Origin: JAHJDS01 sp964569795
GTDB lineage: Bacteria; Desulfobacterota; Desulfarculia; Desulfarculales; JAHJDS01
Assembly: GCA_964569795.1 (NCBI GenBank)
Contig: CAZMVB010000028.1
Location: forward strand, 1 to 55,418
DNA length: 55,418 nucleotides
Reading direction: 5' to 3'
Part shown: piece by piece, positions 18,065 to 25,799 of the stretch
Position numbering within the stretch: position 1 is the first letter of the stretch
Layout: each line of letters begins with the position of its first letter
The notes under the pieces: generated by a model
Seen by the model: only the letters and a program-made list of their open reading frames with translations
Database searches by the model: none
What the model was told of the DNA's origin: nothing
Program-made: the position numbers and the translations under genes

Positions 18065-18093
18065 TTGACAAATGAGGGCCATTTCTAGAAAAT
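18065..18093 (+). promoter_or_regulatory. sigma-70-type promoter for the glutamate-synthase-type gene
   Basis: TTGACA (18065-18070), a 17-base spacer and GAAAAT (18088-18093). The -35 box is perfect and the -10 box weak. The transcript would start near 18100, inside the operator dyad. Confidence 0.5.
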
Positions 18094-18096
18094 AAG

Positions 18097-18110
18097 GGCA
18101 ACTCATTGCC
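18097..18110. promoter_or_regulatory. candidate NrpR operator GGCA-N6-TGCC
   Basis: GGCA-ACTCAT-TGCC, with inner bases extending the arms to GGCAA/TTGCC. Archaeal NrpR binds GGAA-N6-TTCC or GGTA-N6-TACC, so the four-base arms and six-base spacer match the known geometry. It covers the predicted transcription start of the downstream gene, the right place for a repressor. Confidence 0.5.
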
Positions 18111-18257
18111 GTTAAATCAGCCGGGGCCCCGGGGGGACTTGGCCCGGGGAGGGACCGGTGGTCGATCCTGTTTCCCGGATCGACCCTGACCGGCTGTGGC
18201 CCGGAGACAGGCCATAACGGCAACGACCAGCCACAAACGACCTTCAGGAGAACGACC

Positions 18258-19868
18258 ATGAACCTGCAACGACCCAACGCCAACGACGCCACCCAGACCG
18301 GCAACCGCTCCCGCAGCGTCGTTCCCTCCTCGGGGCTGTGCTCCCGGTGCATCGACGGCTGCAAGGGCAACTGCGAGGTCTTCAAGGCCGCCTTTCGGGG
18401 CCGCGAACTCCTCTACCCGGGACCCTACGGCACGGTGACCGCCGGGGCGGACAAGGAGTTCCCGGTCGATTACTCCCACGTCCACATCCAGGGCTACGCC
18501 CAGGGGGCCAAGGGCCTGGAGGTCGGCAATCCCGACACGGCCACCTTCCCGGCGGTCAACACGGCCACGGCCTACGGCGCCGGCCCGGAAAAGGTCGAGA
18601 TGCGCCTGCCGGTCTTCACCGGGGCCCTGGGCTCGACCGACGTGGCCCGGGTCAACTGGGACGGCTTCGCCGTGGGCGCGGCCATCGCCGGCATCAGCCT
18701 GGTCTGCGGCGAGAACGTCTGCGGGGTCGATCCCCGGCTCGAACTCAAGAACGGCAAGGTCGTCGAGTCGCCCGAGCTTCGGCGCCGGGTCGAGGTCTAT
18801 CGCCGGTGGCACGAGGGCTACGGCGACCTGCACGTCCAGCTCAACGTCGAGGACACCCGCCTGGGCGTGGCCGAGTTCGCCGTGGAGAAACTGGGCGTGA
18901 CGACCATCGAGCTCAAGTGGGGCCAGGGGGCCAAGTGCATCGGCGGCGAGATCAAGGTCGATTCCCTGGACCGGGCCCTGGAACTCCAGAGCCGGGGCTA
19001 CATCGTCACCCCTGACCCGTCCCTCAAGGCCGTTCAGCAGGCCTTCAAGGACGGGGCCCTGAAGCAGTTCGAGCGCCACTCGCGGCTGGGCTTCATCGAC
19101 GAGGACGGCTTCTTCGCCGAGGTCGAGCGCCTGCGCCGACTGGGCGCCAAGCGGGTCTCGCTCAAGACCGGCTCCTACGGCCTGGTCGAACTGGCCCGGG
19201 CCATCAAGTGGTCATCGGCGGCCGGGATCGACCTGTTGACCATCGACGGCTCGGGCGGGGGCACGGGCATGAGCCCCTGGCGGATGATGAACGAGTGGGG
19301 CGTGCCCACCTTCTACCTCCAGGCCCTGACCCAGGAATTCTGCGACAAGCTGGCCGCCCGGGGCGAAAAGGTGCCCGACATCGCCATGGCCGGGGGATTT
19401 TCGGCCGAGGACCATCTGTTCAAGGTCCTGGCCATGGGCGCCCCCTACACCAGGGCCATCTGCATGGGCCGGGCCCTGATGATCCCGGGCATGGTCGGCA
19501 AGAACATCGGCCAGTGGATCGCCCAGGGCGACCTGCCCAAGAACGTGTCCCGGTACGGCCAGACAATCGAGGAGATCTTCATCGCCTACGAGACCCTCAA
19601 GGACAAGTACGGCGAGGCGGTGGGGGACATTCCCCTGGGGGCGCTGGGCGTCTATACCTTCTGCGACAAGCTCACCGTCGGCCTCCAGCAGCTCATGGCC
19701 GGCTCGCGCAACTTCCGGCTGGCCACCGTCAGCCGGGACGACCTGTTCTGCCTGACCCGCGAGGCGGCCGAGGTCTCGGGCCTGCCCTATGTCATGGACG
19801 CCGGGCGCGAGGAGGCCCTGGCCGTCCTGCTCAACGGCCGGCACCGCCTGGCCGTGGCCGCCCAGTAA
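18258..19868 (+). CDS. FMN-binding glutamate-synthase-type protein (GltB domain 2 family)
   Basis: Resembles the FMN/Fe-S catalytic domain of glutamate synthase, which joins ammonia to 2-oxoglutarate to form glutamate. The protein is 536 aa and stands alone without a glutaminase domain. A cysteine-rich start (CSRCIDGCKGNC) looks like a 4Fe-4S ligand set not found in classic GltB. The TIM-barrel FMN site is marked by WGQGAKCIGGE and TIDGSGGGTGMSP. AGGAG sits in front of the ATG at 18258. Its divergent neighbour is the NrpR-like regulator, which supports a role in ammonia assimilation, perhaps with a separate glutaminase subunit elsewhere as in archaeal-type systems. A strong terminator follows. 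The exact reaction is inferred. Confidence 0.85.
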   Translation: MNLQRPNANDATQTGNRSRSVVPSSGLCSRCIDGCKGNCEVFKAAFRGRELLYPGPYGTVTAGADKEFPVDYSHVHIQGYAQGAKGLEVGNPDTATFPAVNTATAYGAGPEKVEMRLPVFTGALGSTDVARVNWDGFAVGAAIAGISLVCGENVCGVDPRLELKNGKVVESPELRRRVEVYRRWHEGYGDLHVQLNVEDTRLGVAEFAVEKLGVTTIELKWGQGAKCIGGEIKVDSLDRALELQSRGYIVTPDPSLKAVQQAFKDGALKQFERHSRLGFIDEDGFFAEVERLRRLGAKRVSLKTGSYGLVELARAIKWSSAAGIDLLTIDGSGGGTGMSPWRMMNEWGVPTFYLQALTQEFCDKLAARGEKVPDIAMAGGFSAEDHLFKVLAMGAPYTRAICMGRALMIPGMVGKNIGQWIAQGDLPKNVSRYGQTIEEIFIAYETLKDKYGEAVGDIPLGALGVYTFCDKLTVGLQQLMAGSRNFRLATVSRDDLFCLTREAAEVSGLPYVMDAGREEALAVLLNGRHRLAVAAQ

Positions 19869-19887
19869 CCATTTCCATTTGAAACAG

Positions 19888-19920
19888 AAGACCGGGGGCC
19901 GGCTGGTCCCCGGTCTTTTT
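19888..19920 (+). terminator. strong Rho-independent terminator
   Basis: AAGACCGGGG (19888-19897) pairs with CCCCGGTCTT (19908-19917) and ends in a T run, 20 bases after the stop of the glutamate-synthase-type gene. Confidence 0.9.
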
Positions 19921-19939
19921 CATGAAGGATCGAGGCCGA

Positions 19940-20827
19940 TCAGCGGGTGAGGACGATGAACCGGAGCACGCCGGTCACCAGGTCGGGCACGACCACCAGG
20001 TATCCCCGGCCTGTCGGGATCACGGCAAAGTCGGCCGGACCCTTGAAGCCGCCGGCCAGCCGGTAGGGCTTTCCGCCCGGCTTGACGGCGAACAGGCCGT
20101 GGCCGGCCCAGTCGGTGTAGAGGATCGTCCCGTCGCCGAGGATGGCCAGGCCGTCGAGGCTCCCCAGCGGTGCGGTCACGGCCTGGACCTTGTTGGGGCC
20201 GACCAGCTTGAGGATGGGGCCCGAACCGGCGCTGGAATAGGAGGCGATGTAGAGTTCCCCGGCCCGGGTCAGCCACAGGCCGTTGGGCGCCAAGCTCCGG
20301 TCGGTGACCACGACCGTCACCCGGGGCCGGACCTTCAGGAAGTCGGCCGGCTCGATGAGATGGACCTTGCCCGTGGCCGTGTCGCTGACGTAGAGCTTGT
20401 TGCGACCGACCACCGGGTCGTTGGCAAAGGTGGCCCCCAGGGCCAGCTTGCGCCCCTGTCTGGTCTTGAGATCGAAGACCCAGACCCCGTCGATGTCGGT
20501 CGCCCACAACCGGTTGCCCACGATCCAGAGCCCCTTGGGCTTGTTCATCTTCACGCCCGGGGCGGGCAGGAACCTGAGGTCCAGGACCCGGCCGCTCAGG
20601 TTGAGACGGCTGATGTATCCCCGGCCGTCCTGGAGCAGGGGCTTGAGCCGGGAGCCGAAGTTGCTGACCAGAAGGCATTTGCCGGCCGGCCAAAAGACGA
20701 CCGATTCGGGATGACCGCCCAGGTTGACCGTCCGGTCGCTTGAGACCTTCCACTCGGCGGCGGCCGGCGCGGCCACGGCCAGACAGGCGATTATCACCAG
20801 ACTCAGGGCCACGGTTGTCTTTTTCAT
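19940..20827 (-). CDS. secreted beta-propeller protein (SMP-30/NHL-like)
   Basis: The 295 aa product has a clear signal peptide (MKKTTVALSLVIIACLAVAAPAAA, cleaved near residue 24). The body is a series of beta-rich repeats with the YVSD, GLAILGDGTILYTDWAG and GLWIVGNRLWATDIDG patterns of six-bladed SMP-30/NHL propellers. The start at 20827 follows GGGGGAG at good spacing. No enzymatic residues can be named with confidence, so it could be a lactonase-like enzyme or only a binding protein. Its promoter seems to be supplied by the left arm of the large inverted repeat at 20892-21034, which carries an outward TTGACA. Confidence 0.7.
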   Translation of the reverse strand: MKKTTVALSLVIIACLAVAAPAAAEWKVSSDRTVNLGGHPESVVFWPAGKCLLVSNFGSRLKPLLQDGRGYISRLNLSGRVLDLRFLPAPGVKMNKPKGLWIVGNRLWATDIDGVWVFDLKTRQGRKLALGATFANDPVVGRNKLYVSDTATGKVHLIEPADFLKVRPRVTVVVTDRSLAPNGLWLTRAGELYIASYSSAGSGPILKLVGPNKVQAVTAPLGSLDGLAILGDGTILYTDWAGHGLFAVKPGGKPYRLAGGFKGPADFAVIPTGRGYLVVVPDLVTGVLRFIVLTR

Positions 20828-20891
20828 GACTGCTCCCCCTAGTTTGGCAATAAATCGGTCTGGTGTCATTTACACCAGAATGTAAATTTCG

Positions 20892-21034
20892 TTTTTTGAC
20901 CTCATATACTATGATCGCCCAGTCATCGGATTTGTCAAGGACCTTCGGCTTTTTTGCATGCAAAAAAGTGCGGCCAGCGGCCGCATCCTTGACAAATCCG
21001 ATGACTGGGCGAAAACTTGAGTGAGGTCAAAAAA
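20892..21034. repeat. nested inverted-repeat element (143 bp)
   Basis: Outer arms TTTTTTGACCTCA (20892-20904) and TGAGGTCAAAAAA (21022-21034) are perfect complements over 13 bases. Inner arms at 20916-20941 and 20986-21011 are perfect complements over 26 bases (CGCCCAGTCATC... to ...GATGACTGGGCG). The core contains a 20-base perfect palindrome (20949-20968, centre GCATGC) and a 7-base-stem hairpin (20969-20985). Each 26-base arm holds TTGACA pointing outward. It lies in a low-GC patch between the beta-propeller gene and an orphan gene. It looks like a miniature inverted-repeat element or an insertion end; no transposase is nearby. Confidence 0.85.
20950..20985 (-). terminator. Rho-independent terminator of the low-GC orphan gene
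   Basis: On the minus strand TGCGGCC-GCT-GGCCGCA (20985-20969), then C and six T (20967-20950 region). It lies about 65 bases after the orphan gene and inside the nested repeat. Confidence 0.75.
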
Positions 21035-21048
21035 AATTCTTATTAGAA

Positions 21049-21624
21049 CTATAAAGCAGAAATCAGTTTGGACCCGTCAAATTCAAAAATCTTTTTAAAG
21101 ACTAAACCTTCATCTGTTCTATAACAGAAATATACCTCTTGAAAGTTCCCCCTGGTATCAATGACAGGTCCATTCCGTATCACCTCTTCAATTGCGGTTT
21201 GAGTAGATTCGCTGAAAAGCGGATCACGCTCGTTCAGGATGAGAATCCCCCGACCCAACATCTTTCTTATAAAATCATATGGCGGATGGTTGAGTTTCGA
21301 TTCCAAACGCCTACTGAACTCAGACGCAGTCTTTTCGTCGGGCTCTAAAATGACACTCCTAGCACCTGTCTTTACGGGGTCTTTTCTTGGGGTAGCGTAG
21401 CCTCTTTCTATCGCTGCTTCTCGCCACGATCTATAAATATCGGTGTGTTCAACCCAAGACCACAGTTCGTTATCTTCATCAACGATGATTGCTTCAGGCC
21501 TTGGTGGGCAGTTCGGCCTACAATACAATCTGAATCTAGTCTTTCCATTTTGGTTGAGGAACGAAATAAATTCGCTAACAATAAACGACTCATGTTCGTC
21601 TTGTATTCGTTTTTCCCTACTCAT
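21049..21624 (-). CDS. orphan low-GC protein, possible nuclease fold
   Basis: The 191 aa product is of unknown function. Base composition is far more AT-rich than anything else in the window, with codons such as AAA, ATA and TTA common, which points to recent transfer. It starts with ATGAGTAG, overlapping the stop of the FadJ-like gene by 8 bases, so it depends on that gene's translation or carries its own weak start. Residues about 46-63 (RPEAIIVDEDNELWSWVEHT) have a P-x-x-(I)-D...E-x-T spacing that recalls PD-(D/E)XK-type nucleases, but this is a visual impression only. No signal peptide or membrane segment. A terminator within the nested inverted repeat follows. It may be cargo of the inserted element. 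Confidence 0.7.
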   Translation of the reverse strand: MSREKRIQDEHESFIVSEFISFLNQNGKTRFRLYCRPNCPPRPEAIIVDEDNELWSWVEHTDIYRSWREAAIERGYATPRKDPVKTGARSVILEPDEKTASEFSRRLESKLNHPPYDFIRKMLGRGILILNERDPLFSESTQTAIEEVIRNGPVIDTRGNFQEVYFCYRTDEGLVFKKIFEFDGSKLISAL

Positions 21625-23725
21625 AGAACTTGGGCCTCCGGCTGCGGGCCTTGTCCTCGAGCATGGGGGCCGGGGCAAAACGCCGGCCCCGCCGGTCGGC
21701 CAGATCATAAAGCTGCCCCACGGCCCGTTCGATTCCGTAGTCGTCCAGAAAACGAAACGGCCCGCCCCGAAAATCCGGGAAACCCAGACCCAGCACGGCC
21801 CCCCAGTCGGCCTCGTCAATCGAGGCGACCACCCCCTCCTGGACGCACCAGGCGGCCTGGTTGATGAGGGTCAACACCAGCCGTTGCTGGATCTCCATGG
21901 GCGACAAAAAACGCCGACGCCGCCGAATGAGACTGACTGCGGCCTTGTTCACTGATCGCTTCTGCTCGTCGTAGCGGTAGAGGCCCCGGCCGGTTTTAAG
22001 ACCCAAATCGCCGGCGGCCACGACTCGTGAGAAATGATCCGGCGGCTCGCCCCAGTGCTCGCTGAATGTTTCGTACAGATACCCGACGGCCGCAGCGGCC
22101 GCGTCCCAGCCGATCCGGTCCAGGAGTGTTGCCGGCCCGATCGGAAAGCCGAAGTCCAGAAGTACCCGGTCCACCTCGGCCGGCCCGGCCCCGTCGGCCA
22201 TGACCTCCACGGCCTCGACCAGATAGAGGGCCAGCAGCCGGCCGGAGAACAGGCCCGGCCCGTCCTTGACCGCCAGGACCGGCCGGCCCAGCCCGACGCC
22301 CGTCCGCCGGGCCGCGGCCAGGGCCCCTGACGAAACCTTTCCCGGGACGCCCACCTCGATCAGGCCCGCCGCCCCGGCCCAAGGGAGGAAGTGCATCGCC
22401 ACGAAGCGGTCCGGATGTCTGGCCCCGGCCGCCAGGTCGGCCGGTGACAGGGACCAGGAGGTGGTGGCGATGACGCACTCGGGGGAAACCAGTCGTTCCA
22501 GCTCGCGGAAGATGCCGCGCTTGACCTCCCGGTTTTCGGGTCCGGCCTCGACGATCAGGTCCGACCGTTGCAGAGCCGCCGGGTCCGTGGTCAGGTGGAT
22601 CGAGGCCAGGAGCCGGTCCCGCTCGAACCCGGACAGAAAACCGGCCGCCACCCGGCGGGTGAACGCCCCGTGCAGGGCCTGAAAGGTGGGGCCCAGTTTT
22701 TCGGGCGAGACGTCCACCACGCCCACCTGGAACTGATCCGCGGCCAGGGCGGCGACGCCGGCGCCCACGTATCCGCCGCCGATGACGCCCAGTCGCCTGA
22801 TCTCGACCTCGGGGGTACCGGCCGGGACCTTCATGAGCCTCCGGCGGGCCTGGAACAGGCGGATCAGGGCGCGGGACTGGCGTCCCACGGCCAGGCGGCC
22901 GAAGCCTTCCCTTTCTGCGGCCAACCCGCGTTGCCGGCCCTTGGTCAGACCGGTCCGGACCGCCTCGATGATCGCCGGTGGGGCCGGGTAGTTGCCCCGG
23001 GTCTGCCTGACGGCGCGCCGGGCGGCCAAACGGAAAAAGAGACCCCGGGCCAGGGGCCAGGCCCGCACCCGGTCCCGCCCCTGGCGGCGGAAGCGCCGCG
23101 GGGCCAGTTGGCCCGTGAGCAGCCGGCGGGCCGCCTCCAGGGCCGTGTCCTCGAGGCCGTAGGGCGGGACCACCAGGTCCACCAGACCCAGCTCAAGGGC
23201 CCGCCGGGCCGGGACGCTTTGGCCGAAGAGCAACAGGTCCAGGGCCGCATCCAATGGCAGGCGTCGGGGCAGGCGCTGGGTCCCGCCCGCGGCCGGCATG
23301 AGCCCCAGGCCGACCTCGGGCAGACCGACGACTGTCTTGGGGTGATCGGTGGCCAGGATGAAACCGCAGGCCAGGGCCAGCTCGAATCCGCCGCCCAGGG
23401 CCGGCCCGTGGACCGCGGCCAGGGTCGGCTTGACGACCTGGGCCAGGCGGTCGAACACTGACTGGGCCTGGCCGGCGAACTCGGCCGCCGCCTCGGCCGA
23501 GTCCAGGGCCTCGATCTCGGACAGATCCGCCCCGGCCACGAATACCTCGGGCTTGCCGCTCAGAAACACGGCCGCCCGGAGCGACTCGTCGTCTTCGAGT
23601 CGGGTGATGATGTCTCCCAACTCCTTGATCGCCGCCGCGGACCAGGCATTGACCCTTGAGTCCGGCCGGTCATAGGTCACGACCAGCAGGCCGTCTTCGG
23701 TCTTCTTGGTCGTCAGGCCGGTCAC
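21617..23725 (-). CDS. FadJ-like enoyl-CoA hydratase / 3-hydroxyacyl-CoA dehydrogenase fusion
   Basis: Bifunctional beta-oxidation protein: hydration of trans-2-enoyl-CoA, then NAD-dependent oxidation. The 702 aa length fits FadJ/FadB. The hydratase half keeps both catalytic glutamates (GGGFELALAC and GLPEVGLGLMP). The dehydrogenase half has the NAD motif GVIGGGYVGAGVA. The catalytic His-Glu pair keeps its 12-residue spacing (MHF...LIEVG), although the usual HFFNP is HFLPW. The GTG start at 23725 overlaps the thiolase-like stop in GTGA, with GGAG five bases upstream. Its last codons lie at the edge of the low-GC insertion, so the present C-terminus (KFYE) may have been altered by that event. 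Confidence 0.88.
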   Translation of the reverse strand: MTGLTTKKTEDGLLVVTYDRPDSRVNAWSAAAIKELGDIITRLEDDESLRAAVFLSGKPEVFVAGADLSEIEALDSAEAAAEFAGQAQSVFDRLAQVVKPTLAAVHGPALGGGFELALACGFILATDHPKTVVGLPEVGLGLMPAAGGTQRLPRRLPLDAALDLLLFGQSVPARRALELGLVDLVVPPYGLEDTALEAARRLLTGQLAPRRFRRQGRDRVRAWPLARGLFFRLAARRAVRQTRGNYPAPPAIIEAVRTGLTKGRQRGLAAEREGFGRLAVGRQSRALIRLFQARRRLMKVPAGTPEVEIRRLGVIGGGYVGAGVAALAADQFQVGVVDVSPEKLGPTFQALHGAFTRRVAAGFLSGFERDRLLASIHLTTDPAALQRSDLIVEAGPENREVKRGIFRELERLVSPECVIATTSWSLSPADLAAGARHPDRFVAMHFLPWAGAAGLIEVGVPGKVSSGALAAARRTGVGLGRPVLAVKDGPGLFSGRLLALYLVEAVEVMADGAGPAEVDRVLLDFGFPIGPATLLDRIGWDAAAAAVGYLYETFSEHWGEPPDHFSRVVAAGDLGLKTGRGLYRYDEQKRSVNKAAVSLIRRRRRFLSPMEIQQRLVLTLINQAAWCVQEGVVASIDEADWGAVLGLGFPDFRGGPFRFLDDYGIERAVGQLYDLADRRGRRFAPAPMLEDKARSRRPKFYE

Positions 23726-24852
23726 GTCCGCTCCAGGAGCAGGGCCTGGCCGTGCGCGCCCGCGGACCCGGCGGCCGCCAGGGCCGAGTCGGCCCCCTCG
23801 GCCCGCATCCGGTACAGGGCGTTCAGGATCAGCCGGACGCCGGTGGCCCCGGCCGGATGTCCCAGGGCCAGCGAGCCGCCCCAGGCGTTGAGCCTGGCCG
23901 GATCCAGCGGCCGGGGACCGTCCCCCCGGGCGGCGTGGTCCATGGCGGCCAGGACTGCGGCGGCGCAGGCCTCGTCCATTTCGATCACCCTTGTTTCGGG
24001 CCGATCCAGGGCGGCCAGGGCCAGGGCCGCGCCCAGGCACTGCTCTTCCAGGGGATCGCCGGCCGCGTTGGCCCAGGCCCGGATCCAGCCCAGGGGCTCG
24101 ACGCCCAGGGACTCGACCCGGGCCTGGCTCATCAGGACCAGGGCCGCGGCCCCGGCGGCCGGTCGCGGCCCGGTAGCCGCGGTGATGGTCCCGAACAGGG
24201 GATCATGGGTGGGCGGCAGGTCGGCCAGCCGGTCCAGGTCTGACTCGGACCAGGGCGTGGTGTCAGTCGCTTGAAGCGCGAAGTCGGGCGGTAGATAGAG
24301 GGGGATGATCTGGTCCGCGAAGCGCCCGGACGCCTGGGCCTCATTGGCCCGGAGGTGGCTGGTCCGGGCGTATTGATCCTGGTCCTGGCGGGAGATCCCG
24401 ACCCTCTTGGCCAGACGCTCGGCGCTGGCGCCCCAGGTCAGTCCGGAGGCCGGATCGACCGGATCGGCCGGGTCGGCCCCGTCGTCGGCGCCGACCACGA
24501 CCACCACCCGGGCCCGGCCCGAGGCCACGGCCTGCACTCCAGTCAGGATGGCGGTCAGCCCGGCCGGCCAGCCCTCGTTGATGGTCCAGGCCGGGGTGGT
24601 CGCGGGCCAGCCGGCGGCCAGGACGGCCGTCCGCCCGGGATCGGCTGTCCCCGGTTCGATCCGGCTGCGACCGAGAACGACCAGGTCCACCTCACCGCGC
24701 GGACAGGGCAGCCGGTGCCCGGCCGCGGCCAGGACCCACCGGGCCAGGTCCGGGGCCCCCAGGCCGGCGGCCGGCCCGTCGGCCCGGAAAAAGGGCGTCC
24801 GGCACCCGTCGATCACGGCGATCGGGGGGCCTGATGTGGTCTGGTTGTCCAT
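23722..24852 (-). CDS. thiolase-family protein lacking both catalytic cysteines
   Basis: The 376 aa product has a thiolase fold, the usual partner of FadJ that cleaves 3-ketoacyl-CoA. The frame is intact and the C-terminal GHP His is kept (GGSLALGHPAG, 331-333). The nucleophile loop, normally N-x-x-C-x-S-G, reads NEGWPAGL with Trp95 in place of Cys. The second Cys (C-x-G-G-G) is replaced by Gly362 in AGSAGAHG. NEAFA has become DEACA. A classic thiolytic reaction therefore seems impossible. It may be a structural subunit, an acyl-CoA binder or an enzyme of another kind. The ATG at 24852 has GGGA in front; upstream is an AT-rich stretch with TATAAT on the minus strand (24927-24922). It overlaps the FadJ-like gene by four bases. 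Confidence 0.8.
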   Translation of the reverse strand: MDNQTTSGPPIAVIDGCRTPFFRADGPAAGLGAPDLARWVLAAAGHRLPCPRGEVDLVVLGRSRIEPGTADPGRTAVLAAGWPATTPAWTINEGWPAGLTAILTGVQAVASGRARVVVVVGADDGADPADPVDPASGLTWGASAERLAKRVGISRQDQDQYARTSHLRANEAQASGRFADQIIPLYLPPDFALQATDTTPWSESDLDRLADLPPTHDPLFGTITAATGPRPAAGAAALVLMSQARVESLGVEPLGWIRAWANAAGDPLEEQCLGAALALAALDRPETRVIEMDEACAAAVLAAMDHAARGDGPRPLDPARLNAWGGSLALGHPAGATGVRLILNALYRMRAEGADSALAAAGSAGAHGQALLLERT

Positions 24853-24977
24853 GGATGTCCCGCGGGCGCGGGCCGCCTCCGAGGCAGTCGCCCCGCTCTT
24901 CAACAAAAAGGCGAATTGATTATTATAATTTAACAAGCCGGGCGGTCGGGGTCAAATGGCTTGGCTGCTTCAGGCGG

Positions 24978-25799
24978 TCATTCCCTTCCGGCCAGCTCCG
25001 AGCGGAGCGACCGGGCCATCAATCGCTCGTATAGCCCGGGGCAGAGCTTGGTCAGGACCCGGGTCAGCCGGCCCACGGTGGACAGGACCAGGAGCCGCCG
25101 GCCCCTGGCCGCGGCCTTGAAGATCGCCTCGGCCACCTGGCGGGGATCGGCCACCTTGCCCGTGGTCGATTGGGGATGTTCGGTCGGCCGGCCGTCCTCG
25201 CCCAGGGCGTGGCGGTCGATGCCCGTGGCCGTGAACCCGGGGCAGACGATGGTCACCTCCACCCCGGCCGGCCCCACCTCGGCCCGGAGGGAATCGAACA
25301 GGCCGTGCAGGGCGTGCTTGCTGGCGGCGTAGCCGGTCCGGCCCAGCAGCGGCGCGAAGCCGGCAATGGAGCTGATGACCACGATAATTCCCTTGGTCTT
25401 TATCAAGTGCGGCAGGGCGGCCTGGGTGCAGTACAGCGAGCCGAAGAAGTTGACGTCCATCACCCGGCGATAGACCCGGGGATCGGTTCGGGCCAGGGCG
25501 CTGCGGTGGGTGATCCCGGCGTTGTTGATCAAGACGTCCAGGCGGCCGAACCGATCCACCGCCTGGGCAACGGTCTGCCGGCAGGCCGCCTCAACGGTCA
25601 CGTCCAGGGGCAGGGCCAGGGTCTCGGCGCCTTCTTGCTTTAGCCGCTCGGCCATGGCGCCCAGGCCCTCGGCGTCCAGGTCGGTCAGGACCAGCCTGGA
25701 TCCGGCGGCAACGAACCGGCGGGCCAGGGCGGTCCCCATGCCCCCGGCCGCGCCGGTGATCAGCACTACCCGGTCCTTGAAGTCACGTCTAGTTCCCAC
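24978..25799 (-). CDS. short-chain dehydrogenase/reductase
   Basis: The 273 aa NAD(P)-dependent oxidoreductase is of the classical SDR type. The cofactor motif TGAAGGMG lies at the N-terminus and NNAG at about 92. The catalytic Ser (ISSIAG) and YAASK are all intact. The GTG start at 25799 overlaps the end of the epimerase gene by 11 bases, with GGAG ten bases upstream, so it is the last gene of the coupled run that begins at xsc. LTDLD after the first strand suggests NAD rather than NADP. The substrate cannot be read; sequences like this act on hydroxy-acids, hydroxyacyl-CoAs or alcohols. Oxidation of a C2-C4 hydroxy sulfonate is one possibility given the operon, but that is inference. Confidence 0.87.
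   Translation of the reverse strand: MGTRRDFKDRVVLITGAAGGMGTALARRFVAAGSRLVLTDLDAEGLGAMAERLKQEGAETLALPLDVTVEAACRQTVAQAVDRFGRLDVLINNAGITHRSALARTDPRVYRRVMDVNFFGSLYCTQAALPHLIKTKGIIVVISSIAGFAPLLGRTGYAASKHALHGLFDSLRAEVGPAGVEVTIVCPGFTATGIDRHALGEDGRPTEHPQSTTGKVADPRQVAEAIFKAAARGRRLLVLSTVGRLTRVLTKLCPGLYERLMARSLRSELAGRE

Noticed and set aside
23722..24852. Thiolase-like gene as a pseudogene
   Set aside because: The frame is uninterrupted, overlaps its neighbour at a precise GTGA junction and keeps the GHP motif; only the cysteines are replaced.
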